Of a stretch of DNA of 64,000 nt, positions 10,956-21,918 are shown in pieces. The position numbers and the translations under genes are program-made. This stretch comes from Fomitopsis serialis (lineage: Eukaryota > Basidiomycota > Agaricomycetes > Polyporales > Fomitopsidaceae): NCBI RefSeq assembly GCF_022376445.1, contig NW_025954978.1:248001-312000 (forward strand). The letters run 5' to 3'. The notes beneath the pieces are model-generated. The model saw only the letters and a program-made list of their open reading frames with translations, was not told where the DNA came from and did no database searches. How positions within the stretch are numbered: position 1 is the first letter of the stretch; each line of letters begins with the position of its first letter.

Positions 10956-12150
10956 CTGGGCCGGGACGACGAGAATATCAGTTGTGGTGCAGCGGTCTGC
11001 CTGGCATGACCAGTACATGGGGCCTTCGCATCCTCCTGGATTCGTGCTATTATGAGCCGTCTCTTACACTGGGGGGGAGCACTCACCAACGTATGTTCGT
11101 CGTTCTCCATACTGAGCTCCCGCTCGAAGCTGACATTTTGGTGACAGTAACGCCGCCTTCATCGGTGGAGTGTGCAGCGGACTCGGGGTCGCACCCATGG
11201 CCTTTCGAATTGTAGCCTCCGAGTCCTTGCATGATGCACCGCACAGATAAATGCACTCTGTTCACCTCGTCGACCCGTTCACTCCTCGGCATGGACGGGA
11301 CCAGAGCCCAAAGCTTTCGTGTCTGCGCCGTATTCCAAATAAGGAACGGACTTTGACCCTGTGCCAAGGTTCCTCGTTAACCGCGTCACCTCTCCTGCAA
11401 TTCCACTCACCAACCCAGGTTCGCGGAGACGGGAATAACCACCGTCGCCCTTCACCGGAGTGTCCTACAGAGTTGAAGAAGTTGTAAAGAGTCAAGCTGT
11501 GCGCATAGAGTGCACCCGCTTGTGTGGGTCATTGTGGGCGTGCGTTGTCACTGCGGCTGCAATAAGGCTTCCAATTTCGGGCCCTTCTGGTGGGCCGCTC
11601 GCCGTTGTGCTGCACAAAGTCGAATGGCATGATACTGTCGCCGCAGTGTCGGCGATCGTAGATCGCGACCGGCGTCGCGGCGCGCGTCGGGATCAATGAC
11701 CAGATCGCCAGATCGCATGGCCCGCTCAGCGCCTGCAGGCCCGCCACCTCCATAATATCGAGCATAAGTGAATTTACCACTTTACCACGCGAGTTATATG
11801 CGGTATCTTTCTTTCGTAGAACTGCGAAGTGAGCTGTGCTCTGGATTTGTAGGGCCCCGACCCGTCCTCGACCAAATGGCCGTCACACACACGATCCTTA
11901 GAGCGCGTCACAAACACTCGGATTCCGTGAGGCTTCATGGCATGACAAGGCACAATTCCCGAATTCCGCCGCACGTAGACGGTGGTGTATCTGAGGTAGT
12001 GGTACTACAGGTGCGATTGGAGAAGGGAGAAAATGATGCTGTAGGGGCCACGGTCGTCAATCTTCACGTTCCGGGAAGTGAGCATTTCAGTTGAGAAGGT
12101 GATTGTCCGAGCCATGTTTCTGCGAATGTAGCGTATCTTGAGTGAGTTTG
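10956..12150. other. Intergenic region, no gene recognised
   Basis: The first few hundred bases are the presumed promoter region of forkhead copy 2. Elsewhere there are only short open frames on both strands without recognisable motifs. The part next to 12150 could be a decayed continuation of the transposon protein that reads leftward into it, but I see no transposase catalytic motif. Confidence 0.45.
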
Positions 12151-12735
12151 CTAGTCACCGATACTGGATGCGACAGGAAGAATCTTGAGCGGGATGCGTT
12201 CCGTACGTCCATCGATTTGTTTCGTCACAAATAGAACGCCAGAGCATCCAGGCCGTGTACATCCCGAGGTCTCCAGCTGATAGAGCTCAGAGGGCTGGTG
12301 GCGAGTCCAACATATATCGCAAAGGAAGTAGTAAACTGCGTGTTGGCCGGGGTCCAAGCCTAGTCGCCGACAGACGTCAGGAAGGGTACGCGCCATCGCG
12401 TCCAGTCCTTGCAATTCGACACCGGGGCGCTTTGATAACGCAACGAGTGTCCGGTGAAGGCTGTCGAGCATGAACTGGGCTTCCTTGAGTGAGATATGGT
12501 GGAAGGTCGCTGCGAGGTACACGTCGATGTACACGTCGCGAATGATGGGGTCCTCGGTGAACGTGGGCGGTGCCTCCTCGGAAAGGCAATGCGTATTCTT
12601 GAAGCTATCATCCTGGAGACGTTCGCGCGAGGCATCCATGCGACTGTCTTCCGTTCGACGTGGCCTTGCGTCAGCACCACGGCCGCCAACTAGATCTTCC
12701 ATTTCCTGGTCTTGCTCCTGCCGGTGTTGGGGCAA
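12151..12735 (-). CDS. Transposon protein fragment, Plavaka (Tnp2-like) type
   Basis: The open frame has an acidic, Arg-rich N-terminus, then IRDVYIDVYLAATFHHIS and a C-terminal segment with paired cysteines: LCDICWTRHQPSELY, CTRPGCSGVLF and ERIPLKILPV. A CxxCW...ELY...C...C.G.L...R.P.K order is what I recall from the region upstream of the transposase core in agaricomycete Plavaka (CACTA-related) elements, so the assignment is from family memory. No transposase core, terminal repeat or target duplication is visible. The frame stops soon after the motif, so it looks like a truncated relic. The frame is open upstream of the first ATG near 12700, and the true start is uncertain. A cellular zinc-binding protein remains possible. 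Confidence 0.4.
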   Translation of the reverse strand: MPQHRQEQDQEMEDLVGGRGADARPRRTEDSRMDASRERLQDDSFKNTHCLSEEAPPTFTEDPIIRDVYIDVYLAATFHHISLKEAQFMLDSLHRTLVALSKRPGVELQGLDAMARTLPDVCRRLGLDPGQHAVYYFLCDICWTRHQPSELYQLETSGCTRPGCSGVLFVTKQIDGRTERIPLKILPVASSIGD

Positions 12736-13772
12736 GTCGGCCTGAGCATAGGGGTCACCGTCACGATCTTTCAGAGAAGTCGAGCGAGGAGACAGTGCGC
12801 CCTCACTGACAGCTGTTAAAGCACATCGTCCGGAGGCGTCGGAGTCGGTTGCCGTGACGCGTAGCTGGTCTGAAAGAGACCGCAGACGACGAGGGAACTC
12901 CTTATATCAGACGTCGGGTGACGAGAAGACGATGCTATAGAGTCCACAAGCCGGCAGTCGTAAACGGGTTATAGGCTCTCTTTCGCTCTGGGTATAGCAA
13001 GCGAGTAGAGTTCGACGTGCTAACGTTCCCTAAACTCCCGCCGGCAGCGAGATTCTGCGTCGTGAGCTGTCTGGAGTGCCTCTGATCCGCAATGAAAAGC
13101 TGCGTACCGTATCGCGACATCCCCGTTAGGCGTGCGTGCTATGATTTTGGTCTTCTGTCGCCGCCACGGCAAGGGGCAGTCCTCTGGAACGCCAGCGCTG
13201 CCCGCACCTCTCTCCGCGAAGCAGCGTTTCGGCGCGCTCCTCCTTATGGTATTTAACATGGGATATGATGTTCGCTCTTGTCTGAAGACCATTGTTTTAA
13301 AATCAGCCTGCAAATCGTGCAAGCCAGGGACAAATCTGTCTCCAGGCCAAGTGGCAAGTCGGTGCACGCACGTCGATTTCGCTATGGCGCGGGCCAGCGA
13401 CGGCTCGGACGGGGTCGATTTCGCACTGGCTTTGGGCATTCCACGAGACCTATTGATGCAGTATCTTGAGAGGCAACGGTGTACGGAGGCGGAGATGCCA
13501 ATGAGCTGAGTGTATGCGCTCGAGTGTGCCAGAGCTCCTAGTGCTTCACAGTGCGGTTCAAGTGCCGGAACTGCCAGTGGTGCGTGCGCGGTGCGCGTTG
13601 ACGTATCGTGACTACCGTCACGTGGTCGTAGCACTGGCGAGCGCCGAGCGGTCTAATACTTACAGTCCTCGACTCACAGCACACTCCCACTTCGTAGCTG
13701 CCCATTACTTGCTGTTGTACATCCAGCACCTCTACACCCCCTCGGTATTTCCGTCTTTCTGTACCTCCGAAG
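12736..13772. other. Intergenic region with unassigned open frames
   Basis: A 204-residue frame on the minus strand (13020-13634) and a 125-residue frame on the plus strand (13132-13509) overlap each other. Neither shows recognisable motifs, a signal peptide or typical fungal splice structure. I see nothing supportable here except the promoter of the next gene, which begins at 13773. Confidence 0.4.
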
Positions 13773-14172
13773 ATGTCCGAGGAAGAGAAGCGCAACCTGG
13801 TCACCAAGGAGGACAAGGACGCGGAGAGCGACACATCCGACGCGGAGAGCGTGGAAGACGACGAGCCTACAGAGGACGACGTTAAGCCCTTGCCCACGCA
13901 GCGCTCCTCGCCGTGGCGGCGGCTCGCACTCATCACCTTCCTCCTCTTATCCCTCTGGCTTGTGTGGGCCGTCCGCAAGCACGCCAACCGGCCGAAGATC
14001 ATCTACGCTGAGCGGTGAGGACGCGAAGCCTCGCCTGCGTGCTATATGTACTGAGTCGTCGCCTAGGTACTCGGCAGAGTACAAGTACAGACCGGCGGCG
14101 AGTCCGATCCTCACTGAAATCCTGAAGGACGGGCGGACCCGCCTGAGGGGAGCGGTGCCGACCAATAAGTGA
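13773..14172 (+). CDS. Small single-pass membrane protein, unknown function
   Basis: A two-exon gene encodes about 115 residues. The N-terminal 45 residues are strongly acidic (clusters of Asp and Glu), then RSSPWRR precedes one hydrophobic helix at about residues 51-67. It is followed by basic RKHANRPK and the tail AERYSAEYKYRPAASPIL. The 52 bp intron at 14015-14066 falls inside the Arg codon of AER and restores the frame up to the TGA at 14172. The charge pattern (acidic side, helix, basic flank) fits a type II or tail-exposed membrane protein with the C-terminus possibly on the lumenal side, but topology is inference. The tail looks conserved rather than random. I do not recognise a named family. 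The next small gene follows on the same strand after 63 bp. Confidence 0.65.
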
Positions 14173-14235
14173 AGAGAGAACTTGGGTCTGACGTTGTGGT
14201 TCTGAGGTATGCTTCTCATCGCAGGAGGACAAACA

Positions 14236-14461
14236 ATGTCTGAGGTTATCCCCAGGAGCGTTCGCGGAATACTCGGACTAGTACTTTCATTGCTCTCATT
14301 GTGCGCTTTCGTCGTCATCTTATTCTATGCTCGAGTCCGTCTTTTCCCCACTGCCTGTAAGCTTTGTACGGTTCTTATGGACCATGAAATGTTCTGACAC
14401 AATTATTCCAGACATAGCTAAACTCACCCTTTACTGCTGGGACTCGATCGAGATCTCGTAA
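14236..14461 (+). CDS. Very small hydrophobic protein, unknown function
   Basis: The start MSEVIPRSVRG leads into one hydrophobic helix (about residues 11-31, LGLVLSLLSLCAFVVILFYA) and RVRLFPTA. A canonical 55 bp intron at 14357-14411 joins this to YIAKLTLYCWDSIEIS and a TAA at 14461, giving 56 residues. Splicing in frame and a clean short exon support a real gene, but the product is small and no family is recognised. It could instead be an alternative 3' part of the preceding membrane-protein gene, which ends only 63 bp upstream. Confidence 0.4.
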
Positions 14462-14792
14462 TACCAGTCCATCTGCTCAAGTATATTGACCGATCTACAT
14501 GACATTCAGTGCATCTAGTGAGCTGCTGCGAGCGGAAACATATGCGACGTCTATGCCGAGGGCGGTGGGCATGCATCTCTTATCAGAGCCCAATGCTGAT
14601 GTGCAAGGGGCGCAGTGTTGAGCTTCAAGCGGGCGACTTCGAATTCGACGCCCAGATCATCGTGGAGGATGCGGTTCGTACGTTTTTATGGAGTGCTTAT
14701 AGCGTGTGTACCAGGATACTTCTACCAAGTGCAAGGCGAGACCCCTGCAGCCATACGGACGAATTGAATACCCCATGACCATTGGCGCTCAC

Positions 14793-16660
14793 TCAGAACA
14801 CCTCCATGTCCACACTACCTTCAGACTCCCGCTTCACACCCATTCCATCCCCACCGGCCCTCCTCCACACCATGTCCCTCACCCCCAAATCCGCCTCGCG
14901 TACCCGAAGAATTCGCTCCAAACGCTCCGCCATCTCCTGCCTGGTTCCGCCTACGACGATCTGCGCATCGTACGCCGCGTGCGCGGCGAGATTCCGCCGG
15001 AGCGCTGGCACGGAGAGGTCCGCGCATGCGCCGGGCTCGGCGATGAGCGGCGGCTCAGGGTGCAGCATGTACCTGCGGTGCATACCTGACGAGTCCGTTC
15101 GTCAGCCGTTTCTCTCAGTCTCGGACGGTAGAAGACGGCGAAGACGTACTGTCGAGGTACTCCTCGCACTCGCGTGGAACCTCGATGTCGAGGCCATACT
15201 CCGCATCTCGGTCTGTGATGCCCCTCGCGAGGCGGCGCAGCCCAAGCATGCGCACACCGGTGTCGAAGACCGAGAGGTAGGACAGCTTGGGGAGGGCGAG
15301 CAGCGCGGAGACGACATCATCGTCGATGGCGGCGTTCAGTGCGATGTCGAGCTCGGAGAGTGTCCGGCGGAGCGCGACGAGGTGATATACGCTATTACAT
15401 CCTGTGAGTCAATCGATGATGCAGGGAGATGTATGTGGTGCGTACGCCTCGTTGCTGATTCCTGTGTTGCTAAGCCAGAGCCGGGACAGACGCGGGAGGT
15501 GGTGTATGTAGGTCATGTCGAAGTCTTGTAGGGATGCGTCGCTGAGGCTGAGCTCGCTCAAGAAGAGGAAGCTATTCGGCTTGCGGAAGACTGCCGCAAA
15601 CTGAGTTAGGTATGTTCGATGAAAGCACCCTCAAGGCATGCACCTGGCAGCAGCTCCCTCGCCCCGAAGTTGAGGCCCTCCGCATCCATGAGCGACGCGG
15701 TGAGATCGAGGCAATCGATTTCGGACATGCGGAGCATCTCTAGGACTCGCGCGTTCAGGTGCCCTGCCAAATCGCAAACACTTTGGTCAGACAAGCCACT
15801 GCATTGCTACGGCGGAAGAGGACAACACGAACCATCAACGGCGAGAAGCTCCGCTATATGCTGGTGAGAATTCACGTTGAGTGCCCGTAGTCGCTCCTTA
15901 AGCCTGATGCCGGGGAGTAGCGCGTCGAGACGCGTCGTGAGCGCGTTCATGCTGCGAGGAGTCTCCGCGCCGACTGGAGGACCGTATAACTCGTCTACAG
16001 CACATCATATACGTGGGCAACACGCGCCATTGCCATTGTACCTCCGTCAGCGTCGATGGGATGCAGCATATACGCACCTTCCAGTGCCCGGATCTTTCTC
16101 TCCAGCTCGAACGTCGTCGGCCGCCGGTCCGCGTCGGAGTACCCATAGCTGAGTGGCGCATATGGCGAGTACAGAGCGTCCACGGATTCTCTGAAGTACT
16201 TGAGCTTCTCCCCCCTAGCGCTGAGTTCGAAGGAGCTCTCGTTGACGCTCTGGTACGATTTCTCTCTTTTCGGGGGCGCGAGCATATCACTGAAGGTTCC
16301 CGGGGGGGAAGGCCTCCTGCGCTTTGCTTTGAGTCCAGGAGGGATGTCTTGCAGGCCGCGGCGTGGTGCAGGGGTGCTGTGATCACAGAAGTATCCAGAG
16401 AATTTGAGATTAGCCTGGGAGACGTCGGGGCTGTCGAGGACTCGAGGCACGGCCCTGTAGAGTAGTTCTTGGAGTTCGGCTTCGTCCAGGGACTTGTCGA
16501 GACATTCGGCGAAAGAAGGCAGGCAGTCGCCCGGAGTGCGAGAGTAGGGAGGTGGGTCCGCATGGATTTCGTGTCGGAGGTTTTGCAGGAAAGCGATTGC
16601 GTCGAGAGCGGGGCAGTAGAACGGGTTCTTCTCATCTACCACAGGTTGTTGAGGGCGCAT
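14793..16660 (-). CDS. Leucine-rich repeat protein, unknown role
   Basis: Six exons join in one frame of 526 residues: 16042-16660, 15833-15994, 15644-15763, 15446-15590, 15150-15391 and 14793-15085. Introns are 47-69 bp, and the total coding length is a multiple of three. The N-terminal 200 residues ([14 protein letters not shown] onward) are unlike anything I recognise. The middle carries irregular leucine-rich repeats of the ribonuclease-inhibitor/AMN1 kind: [46 protein letters not shown] and [14 protein letters not shown]. Such repeats normally bind other proteins, often in F-box ubiquitin ligases, but I see no clear F-box. An upstream ATG at 16795 would add a hydrophobic leader; the start at 16660 was preferred because the segment before it looks like leader sequence. 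Confidence 0.75.
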
Positions 16661-16886
16661 ATTGAAAGCGAAAAGGGAAGGATCGAAAAAGCGAGAAAAA
16701 CGGCGGCAGAGGGAATGAATGCAGAGCGAGCAAAAAATGTGACGACTACGGAAGAGTGCTTGGTGAAAGAATGAATGAGCGGAGAACGAGAACAAGTCAT
16801 GCCAAAGTCGACGGCCGGGAAGCTAATCAAGGACACCTTCCTTTTTGGGATCCTAGTGCAAATCCATCGAGATCCGTCGGCAGGAC

Positions 16887-18051
16887 ACTAGTAACGCACC
16901 GTAAGGTTGCGTAAGAAACTCGAGGTGGGTAACTTACCGGTAGGTAAGTAACTCCCCGACAGTGTAAGTTATTTACATATGTTTCTTACCGTAAGTTACT
17001 TGGGGTCACGTGATTAGGTGATCGCATCCAGGGCGCGCCGCGCTACGCGCGGCGACGTCTCAATATCTCAATAGTATGATTCTGGCATCCATGAAAATAA
17101 GTTCGCACCCCACCGTACCCCACCGCTGTTCACGCGTCTGGGGCATTTCATGCCGCACACAGCGCCCGCTTGTAGCGGTCACATCGGTTGGGCCCCGAGA
17201 TCCTACTGTCCGATCCTTTCCTTTTCCGGGGTGCTACATCACTCCTGTGCTTCATCTCTGCGACACTCCTTGCCCCGTCTCGACGGACCTGTACGATCCT
17301 CGCGCCGCGCTACGACAGATAGCCATGTAAGCCTCAGCAATAAAATCGGACAGCCAGTCGTACCACACTGCAAAAAGAAATTCAATAACACAGACTCGAA
17401 CCCGCGCGATGCAAAATAAGAAGTACACCATCAAACCACTCAGCCATAACACATATATACCAGCTGTGTTGGCATTATATAAGTATCCCAAATGGCTTGG
17501 TGGACGCTGCACCATCCTCCCTTCCAACTATTGTGTTTGATGCTCAATGAGGTGAATCAAATGTCCTCTTGGGACATCTAAGCATGAATCAGGGGAAACA
17601 ATCACCAGGAACATCTGCCTTGCTCAAGACGAAGCGGAAGTGGTATCGGGACAAGCGTGACGGAGCGCACGAGCAATGTAGCACCCCTAAAAAGGAAAGG
17701 ATCGGACGGTAGGATCTCGCGCCGGCCCAGCCAATGTGACCGCTACAAGCGGGCGCTCAAGGGCACTAAAGGTATGGGGTGCGCCGCATGAAATGGCCCA
17801 GACGTGTAGACGATGTGGTGGCTACAGTAATTGCACGGATGCATGGGTACGAGACAATGCCAGGCAAGAGACTGCGAGATATCTAGCACGTGACATTATT
17901 AACTTACACTTTCTTACATCTCTATTATTGGGCTCGGTAACTTACTAGTAATATACATGTAAAATACGTGTAAAAAACATACGTGTAATTTACAGGGCAC
18001 TTTCATACGCTACCCTAACGCACCGGCAAGCTAGCCACCCGCCATACTAGT
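16887..18051. mobile_element. 1.2 kb imperfect palindrome, probable non-autonomous DNA element
   Basis: The two halves are reverse complements of each other in order. The best core pairs 17133-17250 with 17650-17805, sharing gcgcccgcttgtagcggtca, gatcct and gtccgatcctttcctttt in inverted orientation. Outer parts share a gtcacgtg block and a cgtaaggttgcgtaagaaa-like end, and both ends begin with actagta or actagt. Both subterminal regions are crowded with gtaagttac/gtaacttac variants, the sort of repeat that transposases bind. No coding capacity is visible. It lies between two genes and contains the tRNA-like segment. Alternatives are two diverged short elements inserted head to head. Confidence 0.6.
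17375..17455 (-). other. tRNA-like segment with Pol III A and B boxes
   Basis: On the minus strand tggctgagtgg (17436-17446) matches the A-box consensus and ggttcgagtct (about 17392-17402) is one base from the B-box consensus. They are about 34 bases apart, as in a tRNA. A TTTTGCAT loop sits between them. The T-stem and acceptor stem do not pair well, so this is more likely a degenerate tRNA or a SINE head than a working tRNA gene. Confidence 0.45.
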
Positions 18052-18257
18052 CCCGTGCTTATGGAAGGAATACGCGTACGTGACGTTGCAGGAGCACTGG
18101 GTGGGATGCGCCCGCTACGTCAGTACAAATCTCCCGCATTGTAAGCTTGGTGCTACGCTACTACTGGTGGTATACAATCTTCGTAGAAATACACTCTTCT
18201 CCATACAGTGTTGAGCCGCGTTCACCTTCGAATTGTTACGTCCACACAGCCAAAGAT

Positions 18258-20680
18258 TTAGACGACGCCGTCGCTCCGGATGGCGCACTGTCCGAAGTCC
18301 CTCTTCGTCAAACCCTCTGGGTTCGGCCGGATGTCCTATGCATAATAGAACGTGTCACGGCTGGAACTCAACACATGGGTAGGACATACATTCTCGAAGA
18401 TACCAAGCGGCAGCGCAAGGGTGACGCAGGCGTTCGGAGAGTCGACGATGGCACCGACGTGCGATTCGACGGGAGCGGCTGACAGCAAGAGGTCTAGCGT
18501 GCAAGGTCATTATGCGTCAGAACAGGCAAGACAAAGGGATCGACGGCGTTGGCCCGTAGTACAACGCAAGAGGTGAAGAGAAACGATATAATACGACACT
18601 CACAAGATTGTTCACGAGTATAGCCGAGCTGGAAGGTTACGTTCAGCTTTACTCGTTGCCACCCACAAGTCGCTCAGACCTACCTTCATGAGGTACGCGA
18701 TACAGTTGAGTGCTGCTTGCTTGTAGGCGACAGTACTAAAGACGTCATCTCGCATATGAGCTCTGATATATGGCCGAATTAGAAGATGTACGTACGCATC
18801 CATGTCATACTGCTTTCCGTCACCATCTATGCAAGCCGTCAGCCACGCGCGACACCGGTGCAGACAGGAGTGGACGCACGGAGATCAACACTGATACCCT
18901 CGAAGACTAGCTGAGCTGAGTAGAGAGGGTCGACAGGCGAGGGCTGCACCGGAGCACATGAGGTAAGGTGCTGTACACGAACATCAGCGGAATGCACGCA
19001 CCATGAAGATGGGCTGCTTCATAGCGAACTTCTCGACGCCACCCTTGATGATGTCGTTTGCAGAGTGATGATGCCTGCCTGTATACGGTAGGATGCCAAT
19101 GACGTGCCCAACAGAGGTATCTTGATCAGTCTACGCACTCTATTGAATCAGCAACAACGCACCATCTCGATGGCGCCGCAGAACGACATCTTGTAAGAGT
19201 GTAAGTAAACGCCACGTATCGACACGCCCATTCCAGTGTCCGCTCACCTCGCCCTGTTGTCACGGGGTTACATCAGCTAGAGCGCTCTGCGTACGAAGGG
19301 AGGGAATAGTTACTACTCACGTCACCCTGCGAAAAATGCAGATCGCCAACGGAGAGGTTCGCACCCTCGACGAACACAGGGAAGTAGCATCGCGATCCCT
19401 TGGACAGGTTCTTGATCTGAAAGGCGGCAACTCCTCAGTACCAAGCCACCATACACGGAATTATACTGAAGGGGACCCAGTAACAAGGATATTCGAACTC
19501 GACTCACATCACAATTCCCGCCATGCTCCCTGCCCGGGATCGTCCTCGCGCCCTCGGTATAGATCCTCTCCCGCACGTCATCAGGCAGGTCCTGCCCGAC
19601 GTACGCGCCCACCTTGTTCGGGAGCAGAGCGACCGCGGGCACCGCACCGGGGTGCGCATCGACCAAGGCGGCCTCGCGCTGATTCCAGGTGGCGAGCAGC
19701 TCCGCGGAGGGCGCCGTGCCAATCAGGCCGGGGTGCGAGACTCCTGCGAAGCGCACGCCGGGGATGTGCCGCGAGGACGCGTACACGCCGTGGAAGTCCC
19801 AAACTGCCTTGGCGGCTTTGCTTTGGAACTCGCGGGCTGCGGGGTGAGAGGACGGACTGAGTGTGAGGAGGCGACAGCGCGGAGAGGGGGGAGGCGACGT
19901 ACCGAAGAGCCCACCGCCGTTCTCGAGCTCGAAGATGCCGGTGTAGCCCCAGGGCATCTTCTCGAATGGGGTGACTGAGACCGTGGTCAGAATATTGAAC
20001 GCCGTCAGTACGGGGAAGGGACTTCACCGTCTAGGATGTCAACCACAAGGCAGTCGCCGGGCTCTGCGCCTTCGACAGCGATAGGGCCGGAGAGGTTGTG
20101 AATCTTCGTCAGGTCAACATTCCTGATGTCATCGGAGGCTGACGAACGTATTTAGTCAAATACACTGCATTCAACTGTACGAATACTCACAGTCGTTGTT
20201 GCCGATCTGCGCGCCCGTCCAGTCTGTTCGAAAAGGTGAGTGCTCATTGCTCGAGTGATATGATAAGTGGAGTAGAGAGATGAGAGATGACATACCGATA
20301 CACTCGAGTTTGAAGACTTGACCGGGCTTCACAGTAGCGTATGCAGGGATATCAGGGCTACATTCAATCGAATATCAGCACTGGTCAAGTTCGGGAAAGA
20401 TCGCAAATACGCACTGCCAGCGGTTGTGGAGGCCCTGATAGACAGCCGGATGAGTATTCGTAGTGCAAGCCAAGTCAATACGTACCTTCTGTTCCGGTGC
20501 CGGACTGCGTGCGACGACATGCGTTCAGCGCGTGCGCTCTTCAGAACTTGTCGAAAGACTTACATGAAAGGGTCGATCTATAGAAACAAATCATCGATCG
20601 ATCGGTGGGCCTAGCACGGATGTGAGAGCGCTTACCGGAATGATCGTGGGGTGCGGCACGGAGTTCGCTGCTGTGGCCAT
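18258..20680 (-). CDS. Formamidase (FmdA/AmdA family)
   Basis: The enzyme hydrolyses formamide to formate and ammonia in the cytosol and lets fungi use it as nitrogen source. About fourteen short exons separated by small introns splice in frame by eye. The start MATAANSVPHPTIIP (20636-20680) leads to GLHNRWHPDIPAYATVKPGQ, DWTGAQIGNND, SSDDIRNVDLTKIHNLSGP, MPWGYTGIFE, HIPGVRFAGVSHPGLIGTAP, TEGARTIPGREHGGNCD, MSFCGAIEM, YLMKLGYTREQS and VDSPNACVTLALPLGIFEN. The stop is at 18258. These blocks, in this order, are diagnostic of the acetamidase/formamidase family and none of the expected ones is missing. An upstream in-frame ATG near 20880 would add an unlikely leader. The Aspergillus nidulans counterpart is called fmdS; acetamidase activity cannot be excluded from motifs alone. 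Confidence 0.92.
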
Positions 20681-21918
20681 ACTGCAAGCTATTGCTGTCG
20701 CGCTCGCCCGGTGAACGTGGATAGGATTCGAAGCAAAGTGGGAACACGGTCGCGGGCTCAGCTGCACGCCCCCGCCGGGCGTTTTATCTGCGGAGCAGCA
20801 GCCCCTGCAAGACGATAAGACAGCGGGAAGGCGGCGGTCCGAATCTTCTCCCACTGTATCGCTCGTCCCGATAGACATTCAAAGCGCTGAACGCGATAAC
20901 AACCGGTAAGAATGCCAGTGAAAAGCCGGCGCTGTGTATGTACCTAGAAAGGAGCAAGCTCGACCATCAGTCATGGATTGCACAGACGAAAGTTTTGGCA
21001 ATCTTGTGCCCAGTGTCAGACATTGTAATAGCTTTCTGGCTCAGGTTGCATTGATGTGTTACGGCATTCGTGTGAAGAACAATGCCCATTCATATGTTTG
21101 GATCATCAACTGACCAGCAGCACAATGACGAGACTCGGAGTATTAATATGGACGAACACCACTCCGCTCTTGGGAGGCATTGATCAGGGGATAGCCTCCT
21201 ATCCTAGTATCCCGTAGGCAGACCCCAAACACGACCTTGTTGACTCGTGTATGGCTCCTGTCCGCAGAACAAGCAAGTTGCAGCTCGGGGATTGGCTGCA
21301 AAAGGAATAGCCTGAATGTGCAGTTGCAGCGGTTACAGTCGCCGCACTGCCCTGCAGGCGGAGACATACTGCGTTTGGGAGTACATTCGTCTTGACAGCG
21401 AAGCCATTAAATGTGTGACAGACTACGCACATAAGTATCCAAAACCGGTTGCTCCCAACGCTCCGAGTCAGTTCATGCGTTGGGTCATGAGGTGTAGATT
21501 ACGCGGCATAGAATCGAGCTCCCGGCTGAGACCAGTACTGCAGTCGACCATGGTTCGCCAAGTATCCATGACTCTCAGTTGCAAATTGCATTCCACTCTT
21601 CGTCGAGGTTGTCGGCGTTGCGTAGCAGCTGCTAAAGGTCCAGCGAAAGTACAGTCGTGGATTCAGCCGCGGCGGGGATTCAGGTCAAAGAAAGGTCGAA
21701 CATGTTGCCGGGTGATCCTTCAATTTGATTGGTTGAACGCGTCTCACGTGATCATTACGCGTATCTTATCGGGCGGAATTAATCTGGAATTCTGAACGCG
21801 TCTGAGTCCCACCATTCTCAGTGCTCTATTATATATATAACCATGACTTCCCGTGCACTGGCTCAGACGCGTCCCCGACAACATCCTCCCCTTCTTCCGC
21901 ACAAGTGGATCTCGAACG
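20681..21918. other. Divergent intergenic region
   Basis: The region separates the formamidase gene (leftward) from the AIG2-like gene (rightward) and must contain both promoters. Several short open frames are present but none has recognisable motifs. The only clear regulatory signal is the TATA-like run at 21830-21839. Confidence 0.5.
21830..21839 (+). promoter_or_regulatory. TATA-like element upstream of AIG2-like gene
   Basis: A tatatatata-type run lies about 80 bp before the ATG at 21919, a usual distance for a fungal core promoter. Confidence 0.45.

Noticed and set aside
13020..13634. 204-residue minus-strand frame
   Set aside because: No motif, no splice structure and overlap with an equally anonymous frame on the other strand make it unsupported.
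16930..17010. Possible internal telomere repeat in the gtaag-rich stretch
   Set aside because: The motif is gtaagttac, not a TTAGGG-type repeat, and it is irregular and found at both ends of the palindromic element.
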